Positions 11,331 to 22,871 of a stretch of 64,000 nucleotides of DNA are shown one piece after another. Numbering within the stretch: the stretch's first letter is position 1; every line of letters starts with the position of its first letter. The DNA comes from Conus ventricosus (lineage: Eukaryota > Mollusca > Gastropoda > Neogastropoda > Conidae): positions 23,769,444-23,833,443 of the forward strand of contig CM031616.1 of assembly GCA_018398815.1 (NCBI GenBank). Direction: 5' to 3'. The notes below the pieces were generated by a model. The model saw only the letters and a program-made list of their open reading frames with translations. It did not search any database and had not been told where the DNA came from. A program made the position numbers and the translations under genes.

Positions 11331-12051
11331 ATACATACGTTAAAATAGAAACAAACATGCAGAATGGATGTTTTGATTGGCTAGAACAGAGTAAATATGT
11401 CTTATATAGACATGTACCTACCCAGAAACCAAAACTAACAGTTCCTATCTTTGCCTTAAGTATTCAGTCTCAGCTATCACCTTTTTTATCATTTCTTTTT
11501 CTTTCCCACCTTTTAAATTTTTCACCCCTAGTATACGGAAGACTACACATACATACAGACAGTCATGACACACTGATGGCGAAGTAACAAAACCAGTTTT
11601 TAACACTATTTATTTCACCTTAACATCACAATCATTTCCAAGATCAGACTGATTCACTTCCTGATCATTGCCATATTTTTCTATGCCTGTGAAACGTGGA
11701 CTCTGACAGCTGAAGGTGAAGGTGAAGTCCCCTTATGGATGTCAACAGCTTAGCTACCATGTAAATATGTTGTGCATATTTTGTAGACAGTTGTATTGTG
11801 TTTATTATAATTTTGTTCTCAGGGTGGGAAATACTTCTCTATGAAATGATAGCCCTCAACTTTCACTGTGCATCGTGGGCATTAAATGATCTGAAGTCAT
11901 GCTGTTCATTTGATAATTGAGTTGACTTAGCTTTTTAAGCCGTAGCAAAAATCTTTATAACACTTTATCAATAAAAGCAGGCCCACATTCTTAACCAGGA
12001 TAGTTTTGCTGACAAAAAAGGAATGTATAGAACCATTGCAGGGCTTAAAGT

Positions 12052-12825
12052 ATGGTTCCTGAGACCCATAACGTGTGGCAAGGCTTTAGTCCATCAGAAA
12101 AACATGGTCCCTTCAGACCCATGATGTGTAGCAAGGCTTTAGTCTGTCAAAAAGCATTGGTCCCTTCAGACCCACAATGTGTGGCAAGGCTTTGTCGTCA
12201 GAAAAGATGGGTCCTTCAGACCCAAATGTGTGGCAAGGCTTAGTCATCAGAGAAGCACGGTCCCTGTCAAGACCCAAATGTGTGGCAAGGCTTTATCTGC
12301 ACAGAGTATGGGTCTAACAGGCCCACGATGTGTGGAAGGCTTTATCGTAGAGAACACATGTCCCTTCATGACCACAATAAGTGGCAGGTTAGTCTGCCAG
12401 AGAGACGTGTCCTTCAGACACAATGTTGGAAGGCATGCGTTTAGGTCTGCAAGAAGTGGGTCTTAGGACCGTGTGCGGCAAGGTTTATGTCCCATCAAAA
12501 GTCGTCCCTTCAGACCACAATGTAAACAGACTTTAGTCTCCAGAGAAGCACGTTCCTTCAGAACCCACAATGTTGGCAAGCTTTAGTCTGCCAGAGAAGC
12601 ACTTGTCCCTTCAGACCACAATGTTGGCAAGGCTTAGTCCCTCGAGAGTATGGGTCCCTTCAGACCCTGATGTGTGGCAGGCTAGTCTGCCAGAATGGGT
12701 CCTTCAGACCACAATGTGCAAGCTATTTCTATACAAAAGGCGTGGTCCATGAAGACCCATGAGTGTGGCAAGCTCATTCTATACAAAAAGCATGTCCATG
12801 AGACCCTGATATGGCTGCAAATTTT
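12052..12825. repeat. Minisatellite, about 50-55 bp unit, roughly 15 copies
   Basis: Unit approximates CCTTCAGACCCACAATGTG, then TGGCAAGGCTTTAGTCTG, then CCAGAGAAGCATGGT. Copies drift through many one-base indels and substitutions, and the last ones (12720-12820) are strongly altered. Located in DCAF17 intron 12. It explains several short open frames in this interval. Confidence 0.85.
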
Positions 12826-13134
12826 CGTGAATGGGTGAAGGTTAAAGGCCCATCAGTTGGGCTTTAATCAAAGTGAAACATGTTCATATCTGGCGTGTGA
12901 GTGTGCAGCACGGTGTGTGTTTGTGTGTGTGTGTGCATGCGTTTATGTGGTTGATCTGTGTGGTGTGTGGATGTGACGCAAGTGTTTGCTTCAATTCAAA
13001 AATTTCAGTCCGAACAAAGATTAGCAGAACTTTATCATTTTACACAATGCAAAGCCTTACAGAAGCCAATAAAGATTTCCAACTTAATCCTTTCCACACC
13101 CTTTTTCCACACAAACACTCTGCATGGAACTTAC

Positions 13135-13293
13135 ATCTGGTTTTGGCTCGTCCAGCTCAATGGTTTTGAGCAGATCTCCGGTGGTGTTGTGGTACAGACC
13201 CACCCTGCCTTTCACAGCACAGGCGGTGTTGATGCTAAGGGAGCACACCGTCATCAGGTCCAACTCATCTTCATAGCTCACTCCCTCAATGGT
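13135..13293 (-). CDS. DCAF17: DCAF17 coding exon 12
   Basis: 53 codons, phase 0 to 0; acceptor GACAG and donor GTAAGT. It encodes TIEGVSYEDELDLMTVCSLS and later TGDLLKTIELDEPKPD. The YEDELDL motif and the following GxLLKxI block are hallmark DCAF17 sequences close to the C-terminus. Confidence 0.92.
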
Positions 13294-13375
13294 CTGTCAT
13301 CCATTCAAAGGCATAATATGGAAACTGATCAGTTCTCGGTGTAAGAAAAGAAAATGTTCAGATAAATAAATCAGA

Positions 13376-13545
13376 CAGAGAGAGAGAGAGAGTGTGTGTG
13401 TGTGGTGTGTGTGTGTGTGAGACAGTGTGTGCGAGTGTGTGCGTGCGTATGTGCGCGCGTGCGTGTGTGAGTGCAAGTGTGTGTGCCTGCGCAGGGCGAG
13501 TGTGTGTGTGTGTGTGTGTGCGTGGGTGTGTGTGTGTGTTTATAT
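13376..13545 (+). repeat. (GA)n then imperfect (GT)n microsatellite
   Basis: AGAGAG leads into long TGTG runs with GC/CG interruptions. It lies just upstream (minus sense) of exon 12, in intron 11. Confidence 0.9.
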
Positions 13546-13589
13546 GTGTTGGGAACTGTGGTCTAAACAGCTGAACAGATTTCAATTTT

Positions 13590-13790
13590 TTTTTAGTAAC
13601 TAAAACTGTTTGGCCTAAGAATAGGTACAGTTTTTTTTTTAATTAATCAAACCAATGGCCAAAGAATAGGTAAATTAAAAAAAAAAATAATCAAAGCAAT
13701 GGCCAAAGAATAGGTAAAGTTTTTTTTAAATTAATCAAAGCAATGGCCAAAGAATAGGTAAATTTATTTTTCTAATTAATCAGAACAATA
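13590..13790. repeat. Tandem repeat, about 41-46 bp x 4
   Basis: Four copies of a unit with TTTAATTAATCAAAGCAATGG and CCAAAGAATAGGTAAA, separated by T or A runs. Intron 11 of DCAF17. Confidence 0.75.
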
Positions 13791-13896
13791 ATCATTTGTA
13801 TTATGATAAAGCTGATTCAATCTGAAACTGACAGCAAAGATAACCAACTTGTGATCCACAGTGTTGACCAATTATAGCTTGAGAAGAAAACCAATT

Positions 13897-14003
13897 GACG
13901 TGTGTGTGTGTGCGTGTGTGCATGCGTGCGTGTGTGTGTGTATGCTTCATATCTACTTTGCCTGCTTTATTCCAATTAGTCATAGATTCAATTCTTAACT
14001 GGT

Positions 14004-14047
<44 letters not shown>

Positions 14048-14428
14048 ATTCTTCTTGTTTCTGTATGCATGTCCAAGTGCAAATGACCGGATAAATGTCT
14101 CATCATACTGTTGAAAATTAGTTCTGGATTCAATTTGTAAATTGTGAAGTCTTACAGTTTGGCTTTTTTGTGTGTACTGTTTTTGTTGTTCAACCATATC
14201 TATGTTGCTGGAAGTTAGATGTTCTAGTATTTGACTTTTAAAGGCAGAACGCACTGTACATTTCATGCATCATATTCAATGATACAATCATACATCAAGA
14301 CAGAATTACACAAACAGGTCTATGCTAAATAAATACATGACAGAAATGTACAGCAGTATGAACTATTTAACAGTTAATATGCTGAACTTGGTGTGTGTGT
14401 GTGTGTGTGTGTGTGAGTGTGTGTGTGT

Positions 14429-14470
<42 letters not shown>

Positions 14471-14512
14471 GTGTGTGTGTGTGTGAGTGTGTGTGTATGT
14501 TGTGTGTGAATC
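13897..14512 (+). repeat. Three (GT)n microsatellites
   Basis: GT-rich tracts at 13897-13942, 14004-14044 (about 20 perfect units) and 14391-14510 (imperfect). The sequence between them is non-coding. All lie in intron 11 of DCAF17; open frames over them are low-complexity Val/Cys or His/Thr artefacts. Confidence 0.9.
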
Positions 14513-14721
14513 TGTGTGAATCTTATGTGACTGTGTCAAGGTTAAATCCTTGCAAATCATCTTTGGTGCTGAATCTAAAATTACACAGAGCATGATAAAC
14601 TTCTTGCCAATACATTATGAACAAATTAACTAAAAAACGACATACTTTGTACTCTGCATATTGTGACACAATTTTCTTCCTCTTTTTTTTTTCTTTTACT
14701 ATATTTACAAGCAAAGCTCAC

Positions 14722-14811
14722 CAGATCATCCCCAAACAGCACCTCCTGAGAAAAACGACGCTTCACTATGCGCCCAGATGATGTTACTTCAGGAGGCTTA
14801 AGCACTGATGA
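14722..14811 (-). CDS. DCAF17: DCAF17 coding exon 11
   Basis: 30 codons, phase 0 to 0; acceptor TTTTCAG and donor GTGAGC. It encodes SSVLKPPEVTSSGRIVKRRF and then SQEVLFGDDL. The SGRIVKRRF block matches the human SGRVVKKSF segment that immediately precedes YEDELDL. Confidence 0.9.
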
Positions 14812-15548
14812 CTGAAAAGACACAGGATACAGTGAAAACTAATGACTAGTAGTATCATGATACTGAGGGAATTTTCTATCATGAACTCAGATCACTTTGA
14901 TCTGTCAAACACTGTGCACACTGTGCACCTACTAAGGTGAAAACTCCAAATTCAGATCAAGAAAGATCGCCTCCCCCTTCCGCCTTCCCAAATCCTTGGA
15001 ATGCAGAACCATGTTCTTGAAGACTATGTCTTTTCATGCCACAGAATGCGTTAAATGTGTAAAGAAAAACTGAAATACAAAATCAGACCTATCATGGAAA
15101 TTGCAAAAGATTACTCCAACAATAAATGTTATTCTAAAAAGGTTAAGGCTAACATCTCACAGCCTATGGGTCATATACTCTACCGACACATTGTCATATT
15201 CATGAAACAAACAGTGGCAACTTTCTAATTGTACAGTCCAGACAATATGGATCCTGTAATACCTGTTACCTTTGAAACAGCAATCGATACAATCAGTCTG
15301 ATTCTGATGGTACAGGTTCGACACTGTATCTTACAATGATCATCAGTCATTTAAACAGTTTCATCTTTTGCCGTGATAAATAACCTTGTATTTTTCATAT
15401 ACCATTTGTAACCACTTCACCTTTTGCAATGCTAAATAATCTTACACTGATCATCAGTCATTTTAACAGTTTCGAAAATCTTTTGCAGCGTTGGATGATC
15501 CTACATTGACCACCAATCATTTGCAGCCACTTCACCTTATGCAGGTCT

Positions 15549-15804
15549 GAATAATCCTACATAAGCCACATGTTGTTTATAGCCAGTTAAAAAAAAAAAA
15601 GACTTGTGTCAATATACGGTAATTCAGCCCTGCAAACAATTTCCTCACTTTAATGATGGATGATGCAGGATAGAGCCTGAATAATCCTACATGAGCCACA
15701 TGTTGTTCATAGCCAGTTAAAAAAAAAAGACTAGTGTCAATATACGGTAATTCAGCCCTGCAAACAATTTCCTCACTTTAATGATGGATGATGCAGGATA
15801 GAGC
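15549..15804. repeat. Tandem duplication, about 130 bp x 2
   Basis: TGAATAATCCTACATAAGCC recurs at about 15549 and 15678, each copy followed by an A run, CAATATACGGTAATTCAGCC and GATGATGCAGGATAGAGCC. The copies are almost identical. Intron 10 of DCAF17. Confidence 0.8.
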
Positions 15805-15845
15805 CCATACGGTCAAAATCAGACTGATCACCCTAGTTGCTGTGA

Positions 15846-15965
15846 ACAAGTATGGGTCCTGCAGAATGCATAGCGATGGGGACAAGTATGGGTCCTGCAG
15901 AATGCATAGCGATGGGGACAAGTATGGGTCCTGCAGAATGCATAGCGATGGGGACAAGTATGGGA
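15846..15965. repeat. 36-bp tandem repeat, 3.3 copies
   Basis: Unit ACAAGTATGGGTCCTGCAGA followed by ATGCATAGCGATGGGG, repeated at 15846, 15882 and 15918 with a partial fourth copy. The copies are identical. Intron 10 of DCAF17. Confidence 0.9.
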
Positions 15966-16062
15966 TCAGTTTCGTTTCTCTGTAGACCAGTGGCCTGCAG
16001 AGCCCATATGGTCTGACCCGGGCAGTCCAAAGCAGAGTCTGTTGATAAGTACACATTCAAGG

Positions 16063-16094
16063 TCCCCCCCCCCCCCCCCCCCCACCCCCCCCCC
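16063..16094 (+). repeat. Poly-C tract
   Basis: About 30 nt, almost pure C, in DCAF17 intron 10. Confidence 0.9.
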
Positions 16095-16243
16095 GCAAAG
16101 CACGCATAACACCACACATCAAACATTGCTCCTGATCCTACTTTAATCACAACGTTAACTAGAAACTGGAGAATCAGAACGGAGGAGATGGGAGGGGGAT
16201 GCATGAGATCTATTACCCCACTCAAAACCAAAGCAATACATAC

Positions 16244-16325
16244 AGAATGGATCTGCTCACGCAGAGGGATGGTGAAGTCGGAGGACACAACACTATGCCC
16301 TTGATCCTGCTTTATTCCCAACATC
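16244..16325 (-). CDS. DCAF17: DCAF17 coding exon 10
   Basis: 82 nt, entry phase 2 and exit phase 0; acceptor CCTTCAG and donor GTATGT. It encodes (R)MLGIKQDQGHSVVSSDF then TIPLREQIHS. SSDFTIPLREQ aligns with human SEDFVILANRE. A nearer GTGAGC at 16260 was rejected because it breaks the phase with exon 11. Confidence 0.85.
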
Positions 16326-16886
16326 CTGAAGGAAAAAAAAAAAAAAGCAACAGCAATTAGACAAATAACGAGATGAGTCAAGAGTCCTATCCCTCTATTT
16401 CTTCCCTGCACACACATCTCTTCACTCTCTGATACCATGTCGCTCTAACTTGATGTCTGGTAACCACATCTGGCCTTCTGCTGTTCTATCTCTCGTCCTC
16501 TTATTGTTAGTATCGCTGTAAACCCTCCTGAACTTTTCAGGAATTTTGCTTTTATGAATAGCATTTTCAAAATCCCCAATTTGTAAAAAAAGAATCTTGA
16601 ATCTAAAACTTGGTTTTTTTTTATGAAATGTTACTGGTTTCCTGTCACCTTTGTGCGGACCAAATGTGAGTGCCTGTGGCTATGCAAGAATGCCATTAGC
16701 TTGTGGAGATATGAATGCTTCTGTCCTTACCACCCTGCTTATGATATTTTAATAGTGAGGGGAACGTTGGACACACGTCACACAGAACATTTCATAAGAA
16801 AAAGACTGAATGGAAAAAGCAAAACAGAATGTAATGATCAGATTCCGATTTAAAATCACAGGTCAAAGATTTTTAAACTACTGTAC

Positions 16887-17002
16887 CTGACTTCATCAGC
16901 ACAAACGTAAATGATGCGATTCGAGTTGTCCGAGTGGAACACAGCTCTTTCCACCTCAACGGAAAGTCCATTTGGTGACCCAGCTAATATGCCATTTTGG
17001 GC
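16887..17002 (-). CDS. DCAF17: DCAF17 coding exon 9
   Basis: 116 nt, phase 0 in and 2 out; acceptor TTCCAAG and donor GTACAG. It encodes AQNGILAGSP, AVFHSDNSNRIIYVCADEV and half of an Arg codon completed by exon 10. Human counterpart: AKNGI...WIYFHPDASGRIIHVGPNQV. Confidence 0.9.
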
Positions 17003-17198
17003 CTTGGAAGAAACACACACACACACACACAACCACACACGAGGACATCTCAGGGTTCTTTCCATTGATTAAAAAAAAACCGTAAGTGACAGAAAATATG
17101 CTGCAACAAATATACATGAAACAATAGCAATAATCTCTTTATGAAAAATATCAAATACTGCCATTTAAAAACAGACATGACTGTCAATATATCCTATC

Positions 17199-17598
17199 GG
17201 GGCCGGAATAGCTCAGTTGGTAGAGCGCCGGACTCGTGATCCTGGGGTTGCGGGTTCGAATTTCGGTATAGGGGGATTTTTCCCTCGGAGTTAACATTGG
17301 TTCTGACTCCATTCCCCATATAGTCCTTCGAATGAGACTATAAACCGAGGTTCCGTGTGTGAACGCACGCATAACATCTTGCACACACGTAAAATCCCAT
17401 CACCAACTTTCGGAAGAGAAGGCCAGTTTGGCCGTTGGTATGGATGACACGTGACACATAGCATGCACCTTCCCCGAAGATGGAGTATGGCAGCCTTAAT
17501 GGCGGGATAAAAAAGGTCATACACACAAAACTCCACTGCCTGGCTATACAGGGAGTGTCCGCAGGAGTATCAGCCTGCGTACGCAGAAAGAAAGAAAG
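17199..17598 (+). mobile_element. SINE A copy 1, complete, tRNA-Thr-like head
   Basis: About 400 bp. The head has A box TAGCTCAGTTGGTAGAGCG and B box GGTTCGAATTTC with an anticodon-loop-like CTCGTGA (CGT, Thr). The body contains TCGGAGTTAACATTGG and the core TTCCCCGAAGATGGAGTATG, and the element ends in (GAAA)n. A perfect 13-bp target-site duplication AATATATCCTATC (17186-17198 and 17599-17611) shows a complete and fairly recent insertion. It lies antisense in DCAF17 intron 8. Confidence 0.92.
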
Positions 17599-17957
17599 AA
17601 TATATCCTATCTCTTAACATTATTTTTCAGTCACATAACATTAATTGAATTGGAAATTGGCTATGCTTTAACGACATACAGAGTGAATGGCAGCTTAAGA
17701 AAGAATTAGAAAATTTTCAAAAAAATTTCTTGCTCCCACACGCTAAGAATGCCAGATATTTTTAAAAATTTGAATGAGAGATACCTCACTCTATTTGGAA
17801 AACTACTGTTTGATTCACTTCCCTTTGATTCACTTCCCTCCGAGTGATATGTCTTATCCCCAAACAACTGTTACAGATCAGTTTCTACTCCTTCCTGGCT
17901 ATGAAAACAGACTCAAGCTTAAGGTCTCCAGGTTCTTTGTTTGACTTCTGTCTCTAC

Positions 17958-18355
17958 TTTCTTTCTTTCTTTCTGCATACGCAGGCCAATACTCCTGCAG
18001 ACACTGCCTGTATAGACAGGCAGTGCAGTTTTGTGTGTATGACCGTTTTTTATCCTGCCATTAAGGCAGCCATACTCCATCTTCGGGGAAAGTGCATGCT
18101 ATGTGTCATCCATACCAACGGCCAAACTGGCCTTCTCTTCTGAAAGTTGGCGATGGGATTTTACGTGTGTGCAAGATGTTGAGCATGCGTTCACACACGG
18201 AACCTCGATTTATGGTCTCATTCGAAGGACTGTATGGGGAATGGAGTCAGAACCAATGTTAACTCCGAGGGAAAAATCCCCCTGTACCGAAATTCGAACC
18301 TGCAACCCCAGGATCACAAGTCTGGCGCTCTACCAACTGAGCTATTCCGGCCCCC
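17958..18355 (-). mobile_element. SINE A copy 2, complete
   Basis: Reverse-orientation copy of the element at 17199. The (TTTC)n tail complement is at the left, and the tRNA-like head with A box and B box is at the right end. A perfect 14-bp target-site duplication ACTTCTGTCTCTAC (17944-17957 and 18356-18369). Copies 1 and 2 form an inverted pair about 360 bp apart that could pair in the DCAF17 pre-mRNA. Confidence 0.92.
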
Positions 18356-18989
18356 ACTTCTGTCTCTACCAAACAAACCTCTTTCTTCTCACCTAACTGT
18401 AGTTTTACGTTTTTTGAAAGATCTAATATTGTGAATATCAATGCTTAAAACTTAACAACTGCTTTTGAAGAATGGAGCCAACTGCGATAATAGACATCTA
18501 ACAAACTTGACTTTTTCACATTTATCTTTGATACATGACTCCATAACGTAACAGTCACTGCTCCTTCTCGCCACACGCGTCTAAATTGTGTTTGTTTAGT
18601 TTCAACATACGATGTGCATATATTCCATTACATTTGTAGTAGATGTAATAAAAATTTTGACTGTATCTGATATTCTGAACATGCTAGCATAAACAATGAG
18701 GATGAAGATGGTAGCATCGACATCCATTATGGTCTGAAAGTAGATCCTACAATCGAAATCCATTCTGGTCTGGAATACCATGACAAGGCTGTTCTCCATG
18801 CTTTCTTTCATAGCATACACCAATGTCAATCAGGTGAGAAAGACACCGGCTGTATTGTCAGAAAAAATAAAGCAAAAGCCTCAGACATACCCATCAAGTG
18901 GGTGAAACCTCAGCTGTAAGGTTTCTGTCCACACCTTAGTGACAAAGTATTAATCAGAGAGAATGGATAATCTGCCACCTCACTGAAAA

Positions 18990-19139
18990 GGCTGTTGTAA
19001 ACATTCTGCTGTGCAACACAAAATATCTTGCCATTCTTTGCCTTCCTCCATACAGGAGTACATGGGCTGTTGTAAACATTCTGCTGTGCAACACAAAATA
19101 TCTTGCCATTCTTTGCCTGTCTCCTTACAGGAGTACATG
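18990..19139. repeat. Tandem duplication, about 74 bp x 2
   Basis: GGCTGTTGTAAACATTCTGC and ACAAAATATCTTGCCATTC recur at about 18990 and 19064, each ending TACAGGAGTACAT. DCAF17 intron 8. Confidence 0.75.
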
Positions 19140-19189
19140 CAGACTCACCAACTTTCCTATCACGCCCAACCCATGAATACAGGTGCAAT

Positions 19190-19270
19190 ACTTGCAGAGG
19201 AAGGCAATGGCACTGTCCCATTACTATCTCCCCAGGATTCGAACCTCAGATTCAAAGTTCAAGTGCCAAA
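19190..19270 (-). mobile_element. tRNA-like SINE fragment
   Basis: The minus strand reads GAGGTTCGAATCCTGGGGAG, a good B-box/T-arm sequence, but no matching A box or cloverleaf was found nearby. Probably a decayed SINE head. Confidence 0.35.
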
Positions 19271-20432
19271 CTGCAGAAGCCCCCAACATAACTCTTTGCC
19301 TGTCTCCTAGCCATGGGCAGTGTCGCCGAGACACCACTGATGACTTTCTGACAATGTCCCTCCATTTGTTGTCACATTCTAAAGCCCTCTGACAGCTGGT
19401 GAAGACAGAACTGCCCACATCATGATGTCGCCCCCCCCCCCATTCTTCTGTCTACCTCTTCTTCATCTTCCTGAAACTCTGTCTTGCAGGATGGTTTTCC
19501 ACAGGCGGACTGATCTTGACCCTTAATCATACCATTTCATCTTTCCCCTCTTAACCATCATGAGCCAGTCATTATAAAGTTTGTCAGAAAAAAAAAAAAA
19601 GTTTGTCAGAATCTGTTGTGGAGTTCTTCATTTGTAGTAGGGCTACTTGCGAAGAATCTGTATCTCTGCCACTAGAGTCTAGTTTGTAGCAGCAGGGACA
19701 ACCACACAGGTGAGCTTCCTGTACCCTGATACACTTTGCGGAAGGACAGTGGGTAAAGTGTAATCCTTTCTAAAATCAATACACTTTCTGCAAAATGATG
19801 TTGGCTTGATACATACCATAAAGAATCAATTTCCCACTCAAGTGTTGGATCATAACAGAGAGATGCCAGCTCCTCTGAACTATCGTCGAGATGATTTGGA
19901 AATTTCATGGGAACACTTTGAATTTTTTATGAATACTCATACCCTGTTGCGCTGGCAACGTTCGCCTACACGGCATGCAATGTTCATCTGCTAAAAAAAA
20001 AAAAAGTCAAAGTCTGTTATTGATGAAACCTCTGGGCAAGATCCCAAACATGGGCACTTTTCGGTAAAACATGGCAGTACAGATCACTGACTTGATTAGG
20101 TCTGGCTCAGCTTCTTCACCTGGGACTAGTAGTGTGGCTCGCAACCCCAACCTGTGCTCAGAAGCTTATAACATGAAAGCAGGTCAGTGACTCTGCAAAG
20201 CTCTAAACAAACTCGTCAGAACAGTTCGCTCTTTGGAATAACATCAGAATCGTCTGCTCTGGAGGCCTGCTTCATGATGACCTAATTCTGACTGCTTCAT
20301 GTGAATTGTTGGTGCTTGCAAGCAACCGACCAGAGGAGAAACTACGCTGCTGCCGTCACTTCGGTAGTGTTCGTATCCAGAATGCGCAGAAAACCACTCA
20401 CTTGGCCCCTATACTGACAACAATGACTGCAT

Positions 20433-20687
20433 GGTCACAGAGCCAGTGTTAGCTAGTGCCTTCCCTCGCGAAGAAAACCACATGTGTATTCATCCAACGG
20501 CAGTCCCTATGAACCATGGTCACAGAGCCAGTGTTAGCTAGTGCCTTCCCTCGTGAAGAAAACCACATGTGTATCCATCCAACGGCAGTCCCTATGAACC
20601 ATGGTCACAGAGCCAGTGTTAGCTAGTGTCTTCCCTCACGACGAAAACCACATGTGTATCCACCCAATGGCAGTTCCTATGAACTTG
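20433..20687. repeat. 85-bp tandem repeat x 3
   Basis: Copies start GGTCACAGAGCCAGTGTTAG at 20433, 20518 and 20603 (exact 85-bp spacing) and include CACATGTGTATCCATCCAAC and GGCAGTCCCTATGAAC. The third copy has diverged. A related single sequence occurs at about 47540-47610. DCAF17 intron 8. Confidence 0.85.
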
Positions 20688-20768
20688 CTGACAATGAAGA
20701 GCTCTGGAACAAAACAGCTCAGCCGCAGACTCTGAGAAAGGGGAACAATTCTATCATTAAACACTTAC

Positions 20769-20978
20769 AAGGAGGCCACTCTCCAGTGAGTGCACGTTCA
20801 GATAATTCCGAGTGCGGTAAGAGGAGACGATGTAGTGCCAGGGATTGGCTCCAATCTTCACATCGCAATATTCGCTTCGGGTTTCAAACAGGCAAGAGGG
20901 AAGCTCTGCACACATAATGGAGGAGGCACCTTTACTATTGCTGCACAGGCAACAGGTGGCTGCACTCAAGGGATACAA
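20769..20978 (-). CDS. DCAF17: DCAF17 coding exon 8
   Basis: 70 codons, phase 0 to 0; acceptor CTTCACAG and donor GTAAGT. It contains LPSCLFETRSEYCDVKIGAN, then PWHYIVSSYRTRNYLNVHSL. The hallmark GxxPWHYIV aligns with human GGHPWHYIVTP. The first 17 codons (LYPLSAATCCLCSNSKG) align poorly. An alternative acceptor at about 20925-20927 would remove them, but the outer acceptor keeps the phase with exon 7. Confidence 0.88.
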
Positions 20979-21101
20979 CTGTGAAGACAAACACAACGGC
21001 TGACAGAACGCAAAACGCCTTTACTGCAAGTGTAAAACTAAAGGCAACAATTGACTGTGTACATTTGATGTAACTTCACATATTCATACATTTGCAAGCA
21101 T

Positions 21102-21139
<38 letters not shown>

Positions 21140-21221
21140 CACACACCACACACACACACGCACACACACACGCATGCATGCACAAACACACACACAAACA
21201 TGCACACAAACACACCAACAG
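21102..21221 (+). repeat. (CA)n microsatellite, imperfect
   Basis: Long CA tract with CG and AA interruptions in DCAF17 intron 7. The Cys/Val open frame on the opposite strand is an artefact. Confidence 0.92.
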
Positions 21222-21895
21222 ACCAATACACTGAATTATACCTGTGATTTTCATGTTGATTCTGAGCTGTGCAGAATGTTCAATGGGCTGAGGTGTAATC
21301 TGTAACAGAATCCTAATATACATTTCTAAAATGACCATGGGATTAAAAAGAGAAAAAAAAGAAAATTTATGCAGTAGAATTAATCACAGCCTCCCTTTTC
21401 TCATAAAAAAAAAACCTCATTGAAAATCTGAAACAAATTCACACCAGGACAAAAATCAGGAAAAACAGTGAAACGAAGATCGACAGTTTCAAATACAATG
21501 ATAACTTCACTCTGATTTGTGCTTTAATCACCACTAACGTCACCAACAAAACAATGACTGAATGTTTACTGTCCACCAACGCCGATTCATCAGCGTCAAC
21601 CATACTGCCACACAGTCAGTCTGTACCTGATGTACAGTACGGTTACTTAAGCATTGCCTGTGTGGGCCAGAAACAAAAGACAAAAAAGCGAGCAAAAGCA
21701 GTTTCTCCAAGTGAAGAGTTCACCAGAAACAGGCCTGGTGAACTCTTCACTTAGAGAAACTGCTTTTTGCCAACTGAAGAGACAGCTGTTTCATTCTGCG
21801 ATGTGCTGATCAGGATCATTACTGGCTCTTGGTAACCAGCTGATTAACAGTGGAATTTGTACAACATAGTCTTTACATTCTCATGGATTTTCATT

Positions 21896-22262
21896 CCAGT
21901 CCCTCGAATGAGACTATAAACCGAGGTTCCATGTGTGAACATACGCATAACATCTTGCACACACGTAAATTCCCATCACCAACTTTTGGTAGAGGCCAGT
22001 TTGGCTCTTGGCATGGATGACACGTTACACATAGTATGCACCCTGCGTCTGAAATGGAAAGAATGAAGGAAGTAAGGAAACTGAGTGAACGATATTGACT
22101 GGATGACATGGGAAACGACTGAATGAAGCGCCAGCTGGCAGCTCTTCAGTCAGCACTACCCAGGAAGGCAGCCCGTTGTGTAAATGAGTGTGGATTGTAA
22201 AGCACTTAGAGCTTGGTCTCTAGCCGAGGATAGGTGCTATATAAGTATTCATAATATATATA
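21896..22262 (+). mobile_element. Chimeric SINE: middle of SINE A joined to another 3' body
   Basis: 21896-22046 matches the SINE A middle (GAATGAGACTATAAACCGAGG...GCATAACATCTTGCACACACG...CACATAGTATGCACC). It lacks the tRNA head and stops just before the core. The following 22130-22262 (TAAAGCACTTAGAGCTTGG, GGTGCTATATAAGTATTC) is a different 3' end typical of LINE-derived tails. Either a mosaic SINE or two adjacent insertions; no clear target-site duplication. Confidence 0.5.
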
Positions 22263-22871
22263 TACAATATATTCCCTAGTCACTGGCCCTCATGAATCAT
22301 GTTTTGAATTTCCACTTTTTGATTCTCTCTCTTACCTTTGTCACTATAATTATGTCAACATTATTGAGCCTCAAATGACCACTCACTGAACAATATCAAT
22401 ATGCATGTGTGTATGCATATGTGTCCCCTCTCTCTTGTAGTCACAGAAAGGAATTTCATATGTCTGTCCCCTTTCAAGTAATGCTACGGCTGAATCAGCT
22501 TAGAAATCAACTTGCATTAAATATGTCTGGTTGTCATGCCTGTAGAGAAAAATCATACCTCCAGCACACAAAAATGAAGGTATAACCAAATGATTAGCCT
22601 TTTGCTTTCACAAGTCTTTTGAACTTTAGGAAATATTTGCAACTACATAGAATTTCATTTTGTGTGCACTTTTTGTTTCCTTTAATTGCTCACTATTTAT
22701 CAACTGGCCTGTTTGTTTCAGCTTCGATTACTCTCTACAGATTGGTGCATGACTTGATTGTGTCTGACCTGAATTGTACGGTTTATGAAAAAAGTGAATA
22801 AGAATGTCAATAATCACCACCCCCTCACCCCTGAATATGATTTTATTTCCCATTCAGTCTATCACTATATG

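Noticed and set aside
13358..14595. Cys/Val and His/Thr open frames
   Set aside because: Direct translations of (GT)n and (CA)n microsatellites; the same applies to those at 21.1, 24.7, 31.9, 41.6, 42.9 and 58 kb.
16256..16260. GTGAGC as donor of DCAF17 exon 10
   Set aside because: It breaks the phase with exon 11 and loses conserved REQIHS residues; GTATGT at 16243 fits both.
17199..17272. tRNA-Thr (CGT) gene
   Set aside because: A and B boxes are good but the anticodon and acceptor stems pair poorly. The sequence continues into a SINE body with a tail and target-site duplication, and other copies are identical in layout.
18103..18434. Open frames sharing FCVYD, GNGVRTNVNSEGK and similar peptides at 17.3, 18.1 and 26.3 kb
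   Set aside because: These recur because they are translations of SINE A copies, not of a gene family.
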